NCBI RefSeq assembly: GCF_014647975.1
Contig: NZ_BMQF01000012.1
Coordinates: forward strand, 124,001-188,000
DNA from: Streptomyces fumigatiscleroticus
GTDB taxonomy: Bacteria > Actinomycetota > Actinomycetes > Streptomycetales > Streptomycetaceae
DNA length: 64,000 nucleotides
Direction: 5' to 3'
Shown: piece after piece, positions 39,913 to 49,002 of the stretch
Position numbering within the stretch: the stretch's first letter is position 1
Layout: each line of letters opens with the position of its first letter
Notes under the pieces: generated by a model
The model's database searches: none
Told to the model about the DNA's origin: nothing
What the model saw: the letters and a program-made list of their open reading frames with translations, nothing else
Made by a program: the position numbers and the translations under genes

Positions 39913-41577
39913 TCAACTGTCCTGGGCACGGGAACGCAGTTCCCGCCGGAGGATCTTCCCACTTGCCGTCTTCGGCAGGTCGGGCAGGATCTCCACCTGG
40001 CGCGGGTACTTGTAGGCGGCCAGTCTCTCCTTGCAGTACGCGGCGAGCGCGTCGCCGTCCGCATCGGCGCCCGGACGGAGACTGATGTAGGCCTTGACGG
40101 TCTCCCCCCGGTATCCGTCGGGCACCCCAACGACGGCCGCCTCGCGCACCGCCGGGTGGGTGTAGAGCACGTCCTCGACCTCGCGCGGCCACACCTTGAA
40201 GCCGGAGGCGTTGATCATGTCCTTCTTGCGGTCGACGACGTACAGCCAGCCCTGCGCGTCCATGAAGCCGATGTCGCCGGTGCGCAGCTCGCCGCCGGGG
40301 AAGGTCTCGGCGGTGGCGTCCGGGCGCCGCCAGTAGCCGGGCACCACCTGCGGCCCGCTCACGACGATCTCGCCCTGCTCGCCGAAGGGCACCTCCTCGC
40401 CGGCGTCGTCGACGATCCGGACGACCGTGTCGGGGCCGGGCACGCCCACCGCGAGCGTCCCGGAGACCGGGTCGACGGGCGCCTCCAGGTGCGGCGGGAC
40501 GGAGGCGCAGGGCGCGGTGCACTCGGTGAGGCCGTAGCCGTTGCGGATGTACGGCCCGAAGCCCGCCCGGAACTTCTCCACCAGGGCGGGCGGCAGCGGG
40601 GCGCCGCCGGAGGAGATGTTCACGAAGGACGCGAAGTGCTCGCGGGTGACGTCCGGGTGGGCGGCCAGCGCCATGAAGGCGGTGGACGGGCCGACGGTGT
40701 AGTGCGGGCGGTGCTCGGCGAACGCGTCGAGCACGGTGCCCGCCTCGAACCGGTAGGCCAGCACGAGCGTGCCCCCGCTGTTCAGACAGGCACCGAACTG
40801 GCAGACCATGCCCGTGATGTGGAACAGGGGCGCCAGCGCGAAGTAGACCGGCTCCTCGGGCAGCGGGAGGCCGGTCCGCTGCCGCTCGGCGTTGTGCATG
40901 ATGTTGCCGTGCGTGTTGGTGGCGCCCTTGGGCGTGCCGCTGGTGCCCGAGGTGTAGCTGATCAGCGCGATGTCGTCCGGGGCCGGGTCGCGGTCCCCGG
41001 GAGCCCGGTGGCCCGCGCGGGCGACGGCGGTGAGGTCGTCGGCGTCGGCGGTCCGCACAAGCCGTTCGAAGGTCAGCACGCGTGGGTCGGTGCGGGTCTG
41101 GAAGTCCAGTTCGCAGGCGGTGAGCACGATCCGGACCGGCGAGTTCGCCGCCGTCTCGCGCAGATACGCCTCCCAGGCCCGGTCCGCGCAGATCAGCGCC
41201 GTGACCTCGCCGTCGCGCAGGACGTGGCCGACCTCCGCCGACTTGTACATGGGGTTGACGGGGACGACGGTGGCGCCCGCCTTCCAGGCGCCGAGCACGG
41301 CGAGCACGAAGTGCGGGGAGTTCTGGAGCAGGACGGCGACCCGGTCGCCGCGCGCGAGGCCGCGGGCGGCGAGATGGCCGGCGACCGAGTCGCTCAGCTC
41401 GTCCACCTCGCGGTAGGACAGCCGCCCGTCGAAGTAGGCCAGGAACGTGCGGTCGGGGGTCTCGGCGACGGCCCGGCGCAGGGCGTGCACCAGCGAGTCG
41501 TCGGGGTCGACGGGGGCGCGCTGGGCGTCGCTGAGCAGATCGAGCCAGGGCTTGGCCGCGTAACGGGAGCCGGTCAC
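39913..41577 (-). CDS. Fatty acid/aryl CoA ligase (AMP-dependent synthetase)
   Basis: 554-aa ANL superfamily acyl-CoA ligase. The P-loop ISYTSGTSGTPKGA, the A5 motif NGYGLTECT, the A7/A8 hinge ELRTGDIGFMDAQGWLYVVDRKKDMINASGFKVWPREVE and the catalytic Lys in KTASGKILRRELR are all present. It activates a carboxylic acid through an acyl-adenylate and transfers it to CoA in the cytoplasm. GTG 41577 overlaps the SDR stop (GTGA), so translation is coupled. A long-chain or 4-coumarate-like substrate cannot be resolved from sequence. Confidence 0.95.
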   Translation of the reverse strand: MTGSRYAAKPWLDLLSDAQRAPVDPDDSLVHALRRAVAETPDRTFLAYFDGRLSYREVDELSDSVAGHLAARGLARGDRVAVLLQNSPHFVLAVLGAWKAGATVVPVNPMYKSAEVGHVLRDGEVTALICADRAWEAYLRETAANSPVRIVLTACELDFQTRTDPRVLTFERLVRTADADDLTAVARAGHRAPGDRDPAPDDIALISYTSGTSGTPKGATNTHGNIMHNAERQRTGLPLPEEPVYFALAPLFHITGMVCQFGACLNSGGTLVLAYRFEAGTVLDAFAEHRPHYTVGPSTAFMALAAHPDVTREHFASFVNISSGGAPLPPALVEKFRAGFGPYIRNGYGLTECTAPCASVPPHLEAPVDPVSGTLAVGVPGPDTVVRIVDDAGEEVPFGEQGEIVVSGPQVVPGYWRRPDATAETFPGGELRTGDIGFMDAQGWLYVVDRKKDMINASGFKVWPREVEDVLYTHPAVREAAVVGVPDGYRGETVKAYISLRPGADADGDALAAYCKERLAAYKYPRQVEILPDLPKTASGKILRRELRSRAQDS

Positions 41578-42338
41578 TTCGCGGCCTCCCACTGCTGCTG
41601 GAGGCGGTTCATGCCGCGCAGCCAGCGGTCCGGATCGGCGGCTCTGGCCTGGTAGTACTCGGCGGCCTCCGGGTGCGGCAGGATCAGGAAGCGGTCCTCG
41701 GCCATGCCCTTGAAGAGGGCGTCCGCCACGTCCTCCGGCTCGATGGCGGTCGGCCTCAGCACCAGGTCGCCCGCGCTGCCGCTGGCGGTGAGCATGTCGG
41801 TGCGCACGCCCTGCGGGCAGATGGCGTGCACCTTGATCCCGCGGTGGCGGTAGGTGAGCGACAGCCACTCGGCGAAGGCGAGGGCACCGTGTTTGGTGAC
41901 GCTGTAGGGGGCGGCGCCGATCATGGTGAGCAGCCCGGCCGCCGACACGGTGGAGACGAAACGCCCGCTGCCGCGCTCCAGCCAGGCGGGGAGCAGTTCG
42001 CGCGCCGCGCGGACATGCGCCATCACGTTGACGTCCCAGGCCAGTGCCCAGACGTCCTCCTCGGCCGCCTCCGTACCCCCCGAGCCCACGCCCGCGTTGG
42101 CGCAGTAGACGTCGACCGTGCCGCCGAGCGCGTCGCGGGCCTCGGCGACGATCGTGGAGGCGTCGCCGGGGACGGCGATGCCGCCGATCTCGGCGGCGAC
42201 GGCCCCGGCGCGGCCGGCGTCCAGGTCGTTGACGACGACGCGGGCCCCCTGAGCGGCGAAGCGGCGGGCCAGCGCGGCCCCGATACCGCCTCCCGCCCCG
42301 GTGACGACCACTCCCGCATCCTGCACGGCTTCCACCAT
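41574..42338 (-). CDS. Short-chain dehydrogenase/reductase
   Basis: 254-aa classical SDR: cofactor motif TGAGGGIG, adenine-pocket Asp in VVVNDLDAG (NAD preference), NAG motif CANAGVGSGG, catalytic Ser in STVSAAG and YSVTK. ATG 42338 has GAAGGAGA upstream. It is first of the operon with the CoA ligase and TetR, 41 bp from an operator-like dyad. Likely a 3-hydroxyacyl or alcohol dehydrogenase in acyl catabolism. Confidence 0.93.
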   Translation of the reverse strand: MVEAVQDAGVVVTGAGGGIGAALARRFAAQGARVVVNDLDAGRAGAVAAEIGGIAVPGDASTIVAEARDALGGTVDVYCANAGVGSGGTEAAEEDVWALAWDVNVMAHVRAARELLPAWLERGSGRFVSTVSAAGLLTMIGAAPYSVTKHGALAFAEWLSLTYRHRGIKVHAICPQGVRTDMLTASGSAGDLVLRPTAIEPEDVADALFKGMAEDRFLILPHPEAAEYYQARAADPDRWLRGMNRLQQQWEAAK

Positions 42339-42378
42339 CGGTCTCCTTCGACACGGCACGGCGCTGCTGCGCCGCCAG

Positions 42379-42394
42379 ACTAACCGGTCGGTAT
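42379..42394. promoter_or_regulatory. TetR-type operator candidate 2 (ATACCGAC family)
   Basis: On the minus strand ATACCGACCGGTTAGT, 41 nt upstream of the SDR start and between SDR and the divergent DUF1343 gene. It matches the first nine of twelve core positions of the site at 35879. Confidence 0.6.
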
Positions 42395-42506
42395 GTGTGG
42401 GGGAAGGGGTTCCCGCCGACCCGGCCGGTCCGCTTCGTTCCCCGGGCACCCGCCGCGCGCTAGCGTGCGTGAGCATGACACCCGCCACGCTCACGGAGGT
42501 CACCGC

Positions 42507-43741
42507 ATGAAGCTGTCCAGACGAGGCCTGCTCGCCGGCACGGCCGCGGCCGTGGCCTCCACCGCACCGGCACAGGCGGCCGCAACGGGCGGCCGCCGGC
42601 TGCGCACCGGCTTCGAGCGCCTCGCCGCGGACGGCTACGCCCCGCTCGACGGGCAGCGGATCGGCGTCGTCACCAACCCGACCGGCGTCACCAGGGACCT
42701 GCGCCACATCGTCGACGTCATGCACGCCGACGGACGCGTGCGCCTGACCGCCGTCTTCGGCCCCGAGCACGGCTTCCGCGGCACCGCGCAGGCGGGCGGC
42801 TCCGAGGGCCGCCACGACGACCCGGCGACCGGGCTGCCCGTCTACGACACCTACCTCAAGAGCGGCCGGCCGCTCGCCGACGTCTTCACCGCGTCCGGCG
42901 TGGACACGGTCGTCTTCGACATCCAGGACGTGGGCGCGCGCTTCTACACGTACATCTGGACCCTGTACGACTGCATGGAGGCGGCACGGCTGGCCGGCAA
43001 GCGGTTCGTGGGCTGGACCGGCCCAACCCGGTGACCGGGCGCCGGGCCCTGGGGCCGGTGCTGCACAAGGAGTTCGCCACCTTCGTCGGGCGGCAGCCGG
43101 TCGCCCAGGCGCACGGGATGACCGTCGCCGAGCTGGCGCGGCTGTTCAACGGCGAGTTCCTGGCGGCGCCGGTGGAGCTGGAGACCGTGACGATGACGGG
43201 CTGGCGGCGGTCGGACTTCTACGACGCCTCCGGGCTGCCCTGGGTGCCGCCGAGCCCGAACATGCCGACGCCCGACACCGCCCTGGTCTACTCGGGCACC
43301 TGCCTGTTCGAGGGCACCAACCTGTCGGAGGGGCGGGGCACCACCCGGCCGTTCGAGCTGCTCGGCGCCCCGGGCGTCGACGGGCGGTGGGCCGCCGCGG
43401 TGAACGGTCTCGAGCTGCCCGGAGTGCGGTTCAGGGAGGCGTACTTCGCGCCCGCCTTCTCCAAGTTCCAGGGCGAGACCGTCGGGGGCGTGCAGCTCCA
43501 TGTGCACGACCGGGCCGCCTACGACCCCGTCCGCACCGGCATCGCCCTGCTGGTCACCGCCAAGCGGGTGTGGAGCGGCTTCGCCTGGCGCTCCGACGGC
43601 TGGATCGACAGGCTGACCGGCTCGGCACGGGTGCGCACGATGATCGACGCGGGCGCGGACACCGACGAGGTGGTGGCCGGCTGGCAGCGGGAACTGGCGG
43701 ATTTCCGGCGGGTACGCAGGGAGTATCTGCTGTACGGATGA
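42507..43741 (+). pseudogene. NamZ/DUF1343 exo-beta-N-acetylmuramidase gene, frameshifted
   Basis: The first frame (42507-43034, 175 aa) has a Tat-type signal (MKLSRRGLLAGTAAAVASTAPAQA) and the DUF1343 N-terminus (RIGVVTNPTG, FGPEHGFRG, FDIQDVGARFYTYIWTLYDCMEAA). At GKRFV it shifts into GWTGPTR and stops. The family sequence continues in another frame: LDRPNPVTGRRALGP... to 43741. One base appears to be missing near 43008-43013, in GTGGGCTGG where GTGGGCCTGG would restore V-G-L-D-R-P-N-P. The full protein would be ~411 aa. NamZ enzymes remove terminal MurNAc from peptidoglycan chains. It could be a real mutation or a sequencing error. Confidence 0.88.
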
Positions 43742-43824
43742 GCCGGGACGGATGGCCAACCGCGCCCCGCGGCGGGACGATGTGTCGCATCGCACCCGTT
43801 GCGCGGGGGACGAGGGGGCCTGTC

Positions 43825-45138
43825 ATGGCGGATCCGGCAATGAGCGTCTCTCCCTACTGGGGTCTCACCTTCGACGCGGACGGGGACGTCGACGGCTGGG
43901 AGCGGCAGCGGCTGTTCGCCGGCGCGGCGGACCGCGGCGTGCGGGACCTCGTCGTCTTCGCGCACGGCTGGAACAACGACCGCGCGGTCGCCGCCCGGCT
44001 GCACAGCCGCTTCTTCGCGCCGATACCGGACCTGAGCCCGGCGGCCCGGATCGGGTACGTGGGCGTGGTGTGGCCGTCGATACGGTTCCCCGACGAGCCG
44101 GTCCCGGACTTTCCCCGGTGGGCGTCGGACGGGACGGCGGGCGCGGGGCTGGACAAGGACACACGGCACGCGCTGCTGGAGACCTTCCCCGGCCGGGCGG
44201 TGATGATCGAGCAGCTCGCACGGCTGCTGGAGCAGCAGCCGTGCGAGCGGGCCGAGCTGGAGGAGTTCGGGCGGCTGGTACGGCTGCTGGTGGAGGTGGT
44301 GCCGCCGGGGCCGCAGCTGCTCTTCGCGGCGGACACGCTGGCGGAAGGGGTGCCGCAGAACGAGCCGGGGATCTTCTCGCAGCCGACGGCGTCGGTGTGC
44401 GACGACTTCGCGCGTGCGCTGGCGTATCTCCAGAGCCCGGGCGGCACGGCCGGGTTCACGCCGCCGGGTCCGTGGAAGGGCGCGCACGAGCTGCTGCGCC
44501 AGGCGACGTACCACGCGATGAAGCGGCGGGCGGGGACCGTCGGGGAGCGGGGGCTCGGCCGGGTGGTCGGGCAGCTGGCCGCGGCGGCTCCGTGGCTGCG
44601 GGTGCATCTCGTGGGGCACAGCTTCGGCGCCCGGCTGGTCTCGTTCGCGCTGCGGGGGCTGCCCCGGGGCGTGCGTACCGTGAAGTCCGTGACGCTGCTC
44701 CAGGGTGCGCTGTCGCACTACGTCTTCGCGGCCCGGCTGCCGCACGACGCGCGCGCGACCGGTGTGCTCCAGGGGCAGCAGAACCGCGTCGACGGGCCCC
44801 TGGTGTGCTGCCACTCCCGCCACGACTCGGCGCTCGGCACGCTGTATCCGCTGGCCTCGCGGCCGGCGGGCGACGCGCGGTCCGTCGCCGCCGTCGACAT
44901 CGGCCGGGCGCTCGGCCCCCGGTGGGGGGCCCTGGGCCACGACGGGGTGCGGGCCGTGCCGGGCACCCGCGCGGTCACCCTGGCCGAGGCGCTGCTGACC
45001 CCGCTGCCGAGGTCGGGGTGTGTCAATGTGGACGCGGCGGCGGTGGTGCGGCGCGGCGGGCCGCCGTCGGGGGCGCACAGCGACATCGTCCACCCGGAGC
45101 TGGCCCGGGTGGTGCTGCGGGCGGGACGGGTGCGGTGA
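43825..45138 (+). CDS. Alpha/beta-hydrolase fold protein, function unknown
   Basis: 437-aa, probably cytoplasmic (no signal seen). Serine hydrolase landmarks: the oxyanion strand LVVFAHGWNNDRAVA near the N-terminus and nucleophile elbow LVGHSFGARLVSFAL (Ser in GHSFG) at about residue 265. A candidate acid lies in CHSRHDSALG and a late His in GAHSDIVHPE. A long insertion (about 90-230) is helical and Glu/Leu-rich. It resembles large actinobacterial esterase/lipase-like proteins of unknown role. It follows the broken NamZ gene after 83 bp and is closed by a bidirectional hairpin. Confidence 0.75.
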   Translation: MADPAMSVSPYWGLTFDADGDVDGWERQRLFAGAADRGVRDLVVFAHGWNNDRAVAARLHSRFFAPIPDLSPAARIGYVGVVWPSIRFPDEPVPDFPRWASDGTAGAGLDKDTRHALLETFPGRAVMIEQLARLLEQQPCERAELEEFGRLVRLLVEVVPPGPQLLFAADTLAEGVPQNEPGIFSQPTASVCDDFARALAYLQSPGGTAGFTPPGPWKGAHELLRQATYHAMKRRAGTVGERGLGRVVGQLAAAAPWLRVHLVGHSFGARLVSFALRGLPRGVRTVKSVTLLQGALSHYVFAARLPHDARATGVLQGQQNRVDGPLVCCHSRHDSALGTLYPLASRPAGDARSVAAVDIGRALGPRWGALGHDGVRAVPGTRAVTLAEALLTPLPRSGCVNVDAAAVVRRGGPPSGAHSDIVHPELARVVLRAGRVR

Positions 45139-45184
45139 CCGGCGATGGCGGGCATCCGCGGGCCGGGCGACGCCGGCCCACCCG

Positions 45185-45238
45185 CGCGGGCGTACCGGTG
45201 CCGGCCCGGGGCCGGGCGCCGGCACCGGTACGCCCGCG
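45185..45238. terminator. Long bidirectional terminator
   Basis: Perfect 21-bp stem (45185-45205 with 45218-45238), 12-nt loop, between the convergent hydrolase and penicillin acylase genes. Confidence 0.88.
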
Positions 45239-45243
45239 GCCGT

Positions 45244-48042
45244 TCACCGGTGCGAGGTGAACTCCACCACCTGCTGGTACGTCGGCCGGTTCTGCCAGCT
45301 GATCGGGTCGTGCCCGATTCCGCCCAGGGCCCGCTGGACGATCGAGTCGGCACACCACTGGTCGCCCGCCGCACACGTCTCGTCGCCGGGATAGACCTGG
45401 GCCGCGGACCTGCCGGCCGCCTCCTTCAGGGTGCGGATCAGCACGTCCCGGCAGCCGGTGAGGGTGCCGCCGCCGCAGTAGGTGCGGGCCAGCGGCCCTT
45501 GCACCTGTTCGCCGAGGACCGCCCGGACGTCCTTGTCGACCTGACTCCACCAGCCGTACTGGAAGGAGCTTCCGGCGTGCGCGCCGGTCGGGCCGTGCGC
45601 GGCGGACGGGGACTCGTCGACCGCCAGGTTCGCGGTGAGGGCGGTGTACAGATCGCTGCCGAGGCCGGGTTCGAACTCGGCCTTCACCAGCAGCGGCCAC
45701 CAGGCGTCCAGGAGACGGATCGCGTCGGCGTGCGCGTAGGTCTTCGAGCCCGCCGAGGTCTCCGTGCGCCTGGCGCCCGCCGACACCCAGGCCTGGAGTT
45801 TGCTGACGGCCGCCGCGGCCGTGGAGTCCGTCACCGGGGAACTGGTGACGACCTTCAGCAGCTCCGGCAGGACGTCCTGCGCGCGCAGGTCGGTCAGGCC
45901 CGCGTCGGCCATCGCCCTCACCAGCGAGGCTCGGGTCACCCCGCCCGCGGAGACGAGCTTCTTCACCCGGTCGTCGAGCAGGTCGCCGCGGTGCACCGAG
46001 CCGGTGCCCCAGGACCCGGCCGGGTAGTCCGCGGCCACCTTGTTGTTCCAGGAGATGTAGTAGTCCTGGTCGACGGAGCGGGGATGGGCGGACGCGGGCG
46101 TGTAGCGGGCCGTGTTGCCCGCGGGGTCGAAGTCCCGCCACTCGTACGCCGCCTCGGCCCGGACCGGGAACTCGGCGTCGACGCCGCTCGCCCGTACCGG
46201 GTTGTCGCCGCTGTTGTAGTACGCGGTGTGCCCGGAGTCGGCGTAGAACCAGTTGAAGGTGTAGTTGATGTGCCGCACCGCGCTCTGGAAGCTCTCCGGG
46301 CCCGTCACGTACTCCGGGTCGTTCAGCATCTGGAAGCCGATGATCGAGTCGGCCTCGTGCAGGAAGGACGAGCGCAGGGTGGTGTAGGCGACCTTCTTGC
46401 CGCCCACCGTCGCGCGGTACTCCACCGGCCCGTACTTCGTGCGCCAGGCGCGCATCGTGTAGGAGCCGGCCGCGGTGGAGTCGGCGACCGTCGGCTGCCA
46501 GGAGTTCTTCCGCTCCACCAGCTCCATCGGCGTGCAGGTGCCGCGGTACAGGTAGTGGTGGTCGTCCTGGCACAGCTCGACCGCGTAGGTGTCGATGATG
46601 TCCTGGGCCGAGGTGGTGGCGCTCCAGGCGTAGTCCTGGCCGCGGCCCAGTTCGACGTACATGCTCAGCCCCGCGAAAGAGGCGCCGCGGGCGCTGATGC
46701 CCGGGCCCTGGAGCTCCTGGAGGAGGAGCAGCTGGGGTGCGAAGTAGCCGGTCTGCGGGCCGAAGACGGCGACCGGGTGGCCGCTCGCGGTGTGCTCGCC
46801 GCTGACCACCAGCGCGTTGGACATGCCGCGCCGGGCGGAGGCGGCGGCCTCGGTGGCCACCCGCGCGGAGGCAGCGGTGGCGTCGGCGGCCGTGGCACTG
46901 CCGGTACGGTCGTACACCAGCGGCTCCCGGACCACCGAGCCCGCGTCGGGCAGGGCCCGGCCCTGCGGATCGTCCGGCCGGGGCAGATAGGGGAAGCTCT
47001 CGCCGTCGTGGACGGTCGGCACGGCCTCGGGGTCGTTGCGCTGCCGGAAGGACTCCCAGACCTTGGTGCCCTCGGCGACGCCGTACTTCCGCTGGGCGGC
47101 GAGCAGGGAGAGCGCGTTGTTCACCTCGCCGCCCCCGCCGGAGCCGAAGAGCGCGCCGATCACGGAGGCCAGCGCCACCAGGTCGGTGGGGGTGAAGTGC
47201 TCGATGGTGCCCGCGTTGGTGATCGAGTCCTTGTGCCCGGTCAGGACGTACTCGCCGGGGAAGTAGCGGCCGCTGTCGGAGGCGTCGATGTAGGCGTTGA
47301 TGCCGTCCAGATAGGCGTCGAGGTCGGCCAGGGCCAGCTCGCCGCGCTCGCCGGCGGCCGCTGCCGCGCTGTCGATCTGGGCCTGGAGCTCGGCCTCGGT
47401 GTACGGGGCGTTGCGCCAGAACTGCTGTTCCAGGGCCTGGTTGTCGGGGGCGCCGCCCGCGAAGGAGGTCACCTGGCCGCGTCCGACATGGCGGAAGAGG
47501 TCCATCAGCCACAGCCGGTCCTGGGCCGCCGCGTAGCCGGCGCCGAACTCGGTGCCGTAGCGGGTGGTGCCGGTGATGTGCGGCACACCGGTCTTCTTGT
47601 CGCGGACGATCGTCACGTCGCTGCGTCCGGCCGGACGGACGGTGGAGGCGACCTGGCCGGCGGGGACCCCGAAGGACGCGTCGTCGAAGAACGCGTTGAT
47701 CGTGTCGTCGGTGAGCGCGGGGTAGCCCGTGGCGAGGTCGGCGTAGGGGCCGAGCTGGTCCTCGGCGTGCTCGGGCTGGGTGCCGAAGGCCTGGTGGAGC
47801 AGGATCTGGGCGAGGGTGGCGTTGCCGTTCTGGCCGGGCGGCAGGATGTCGGAACACCGGCCGCCGCAGTGGTCGGCGGCCGCCGCCGTCGGTGTGTCCG
47901 GCGCTCCGGCCGCCACCGCGGGGGAAAGCGGCGACAAAAGTCCGGCAATCAGAGCGCATACGGAAGCGGTCTTCAGGAACCCGTGGAATCCGCGGGGAGT
48001 TCTCAGTCTGTCGAGAGCGATGCGTGGGGTACGCCGTGGCAT
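45244..48042 (-). CDS. Secreted penicillin acylase family protein
   Basis: 932-aa Ntn-hydrolase precursor. The N-terminus MPRRTPRIALDRLRTPRGF precedes a hydrophobic signal segment (TASVCALIAGLLSPLSPAVAAGA), so it is exported. The alpha chain (IVRDKKTGVPHITGTTRYGTEFGAGYAAAQDRLWLMDLFRHVGRGQ) is followed by a spacer. The beta chain would begin at Ser408 (GM|SNALVVSGEHTASGHPVAVFGPQTGYF), the autocatalytic cleavage site and nucleophile, and the Asn in FNWFYADSG also fits the family. It likely deacylates N-acyl compounds (acyl-homoserine lactones, lipopeptides or beta-lactams). Size is normal for the group. Confidence 0.93.
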   Translation of the reverse strand: MPRRTPRIALDRLRTPRGFHGFLKTASVCALIAGLLSPLSPAVAAGAPDTPTAAAADHCGGRCSDILPPGQNGNATLAQILLHQAFGTQPEHAEDQLGPYADLATGYPALTDDTINAFFDDASFGVPAGQVASTVRPAGRSDVTIVRDKKTGVPHITGTTRYGTEFGAGYAAAQDRLWLMDLFRHVGRGQVTSFAGGAPDNQALEQQFWRNAPYTEAELQAQIDSAAAAAGERGELALADLDAYLDGINAYIDASDSGRYFPGEYVLTGHKDSITNAGTIEHFTPTDLVALASVIGALFGSGGGGEVNNALSLLAAQRKYGVAEGTKVWESFRQRNDPEAVPTVHDGESFPYLPRPDDPQGRALPDAGSVVREPLVYDRTGSATAADATAASARVATEAAASARRGMSNALVVSGEHTASGHPVAVFGPQTGYFAPQLLLLQELQGPGISARGASFAGLSMYVELGRGQDYAWSATTSAQDIIDTYAVELCQDDHHYLYRGTCTPMELVERKNSWQPTVADSTAAGSYTMRAWRTKYGPVEYRATVGGKKVAYTTLRSSFLHEADSIIGFQMLNDPEYVTGPESFQSAVRHINYTFNWFYADSGHTAYYNSGDNPVRASGVDAEFPVRAEAAYEWRDFDPAGNTARYTPASAHPRSVDQDYYISWNNKVAADYPAGSWGTGSVHRGDLLDDRVKKLVSAGGVTRASLVRAMADAGLTDLRAQDVLPELLKVVTSSPVTDSTAAAAVSKLQAWVSAGARRTETSAGSKTYAHADAIRLLDAWWPLLVKAEFEPGLGSDLYTALTANLAVDESPSAAHGPTGAHAGSSFQYGWWSQVDKDVRAVLGEQVQGPLARTYCGGGTLTGCRDVLIRTLKEAAGRSAAQVYPGDETCAAGDQWCADSIVQRALGGIGHDPISWQNRPTYQQVVEFTSHR

Positions 48043-48324
48043 GGCAGCTCCTCCCGAACGGGGATGGGCCGGAGGTTACCGCCGGTATCCCCGGGATTGA
48101 AGATGAACATGCGTCACTTTTGGGAGTCGGCACAGCACGCAGGTCAGCACAACCGGCGCACGGGTCACGGCAGTCGACCCGCGTGCCGCGCCGGCCGACT
48201 GATGGGGGACCTGAGAAAAGCGGATGGAGCCGATTCGCTTGTCGATACGTCTATTCGGCGACGTCCGTACGACGACGCCGAAGTAACCGGAATACAGGTG
48301 CAGGTGTGACGGAGGTGCAGGGCG

Positions 48325-48927
48325 ATGGCCGGTTTCCGGAGTCTGGCGAGACAGGTCCGCGATCCGCGGTGCGACCTGGCGCTGAGGCGCTACTCGCTGC
48401 GCAAGTGCCTTGAGCGTTTCGCCCCTTACGGGCACAGGGCGACCTGGGACCATCTGTGCTCGCGGTGGGGATTCGGCCCCGAGGACAGGTCCCCCGACCC
48501 GGCGCGGCTCGTGGCCGCGCTGGACGAGCTGGAGGAGGCGCGTTCGGTCTGGCTGGCCTACGAGGTCGAGTTCGCCGAACGGCGCAAGAAGGAGAAGCAC
48601 GACGGGCTGCGCAGGCCGGGCAGTGTGGACGACTGGCACCGGCTGACCTGGGGCGGCTTCGGTGTGGCGTGGTGCGACGACCCGCGGGTCCACCCCCGTG
48701 AACCGCTGGCCGAGGTGCTGCGCCGGCTGATCGCCGCGCTGGAGCGCGCACCGGGCTCGAACTGCCCGGTGTGCGCGGGGGAACGCCTCGTGTGGAAGTA
48801 CGACCTCGACCACGAACCCTCGTCGGGTCCTGTCTGCGCGGACTGCGGAATCCTGGTGCCGCGGCCCGTGCTCACGCCCGAGTCCCTGGCGGTCGCCAGG
48901 CGCGGGCCCGTACTGGTGACGGCCTGA
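48325..48927 (+). CDS. Hypothetical protein with C-terminal zinc ribbon
   Basis: 200 aa, not assigned to a named family. The N-terminal 140 residues are helical and basic/acidic (LRRYSLRKCLERFAPYGHRATWDHLCSRWGF, DELEEARSVWLAYEVEFAERRKK). The C-terminus has a CxxC...CxxC zinc ribbon (NCPVCAGERLVWKYDLDHEPSSGPVCADCG). This resembles small actinobacterial proteins binding nucleic acid or protein; the role is unknown. A GGAGG (48309-48313) precedes ATG 48325. Confidence 0.75.
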   Translation: MAGFRSLARQVRDPRCDLALRRYSLRKCLERFAPYGHRATWDHLCSRWGFGPEDRSPDPARLVAALDELEEARSVWLAYEVEFAERRKKEKHDGLRRPGSVDDWHRLTWGGFGVAWCDDPRVHPREPLAEVLRRLIAALERAPGSNCPVCAGERLVWKYDLDHEPSSGPVCADCGILVPRPVLTPESLAVARRGPVLVTA

Positions 48928-49002
48928 ATCCGCAGGCCGGTGAAGCGTGAACGGCGGGGGTGCGCCGGGGATGCCGCACCCCCCATTTGGCACCATCGAG
49001 GC

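Noticed and set aside
48043..48324. Possible regulatory RNA between penicillin acylase and zinc-ribbon genes
   Set aside because: Only a weak, imperfect inverted repeat (about 48256-48281) is visible.
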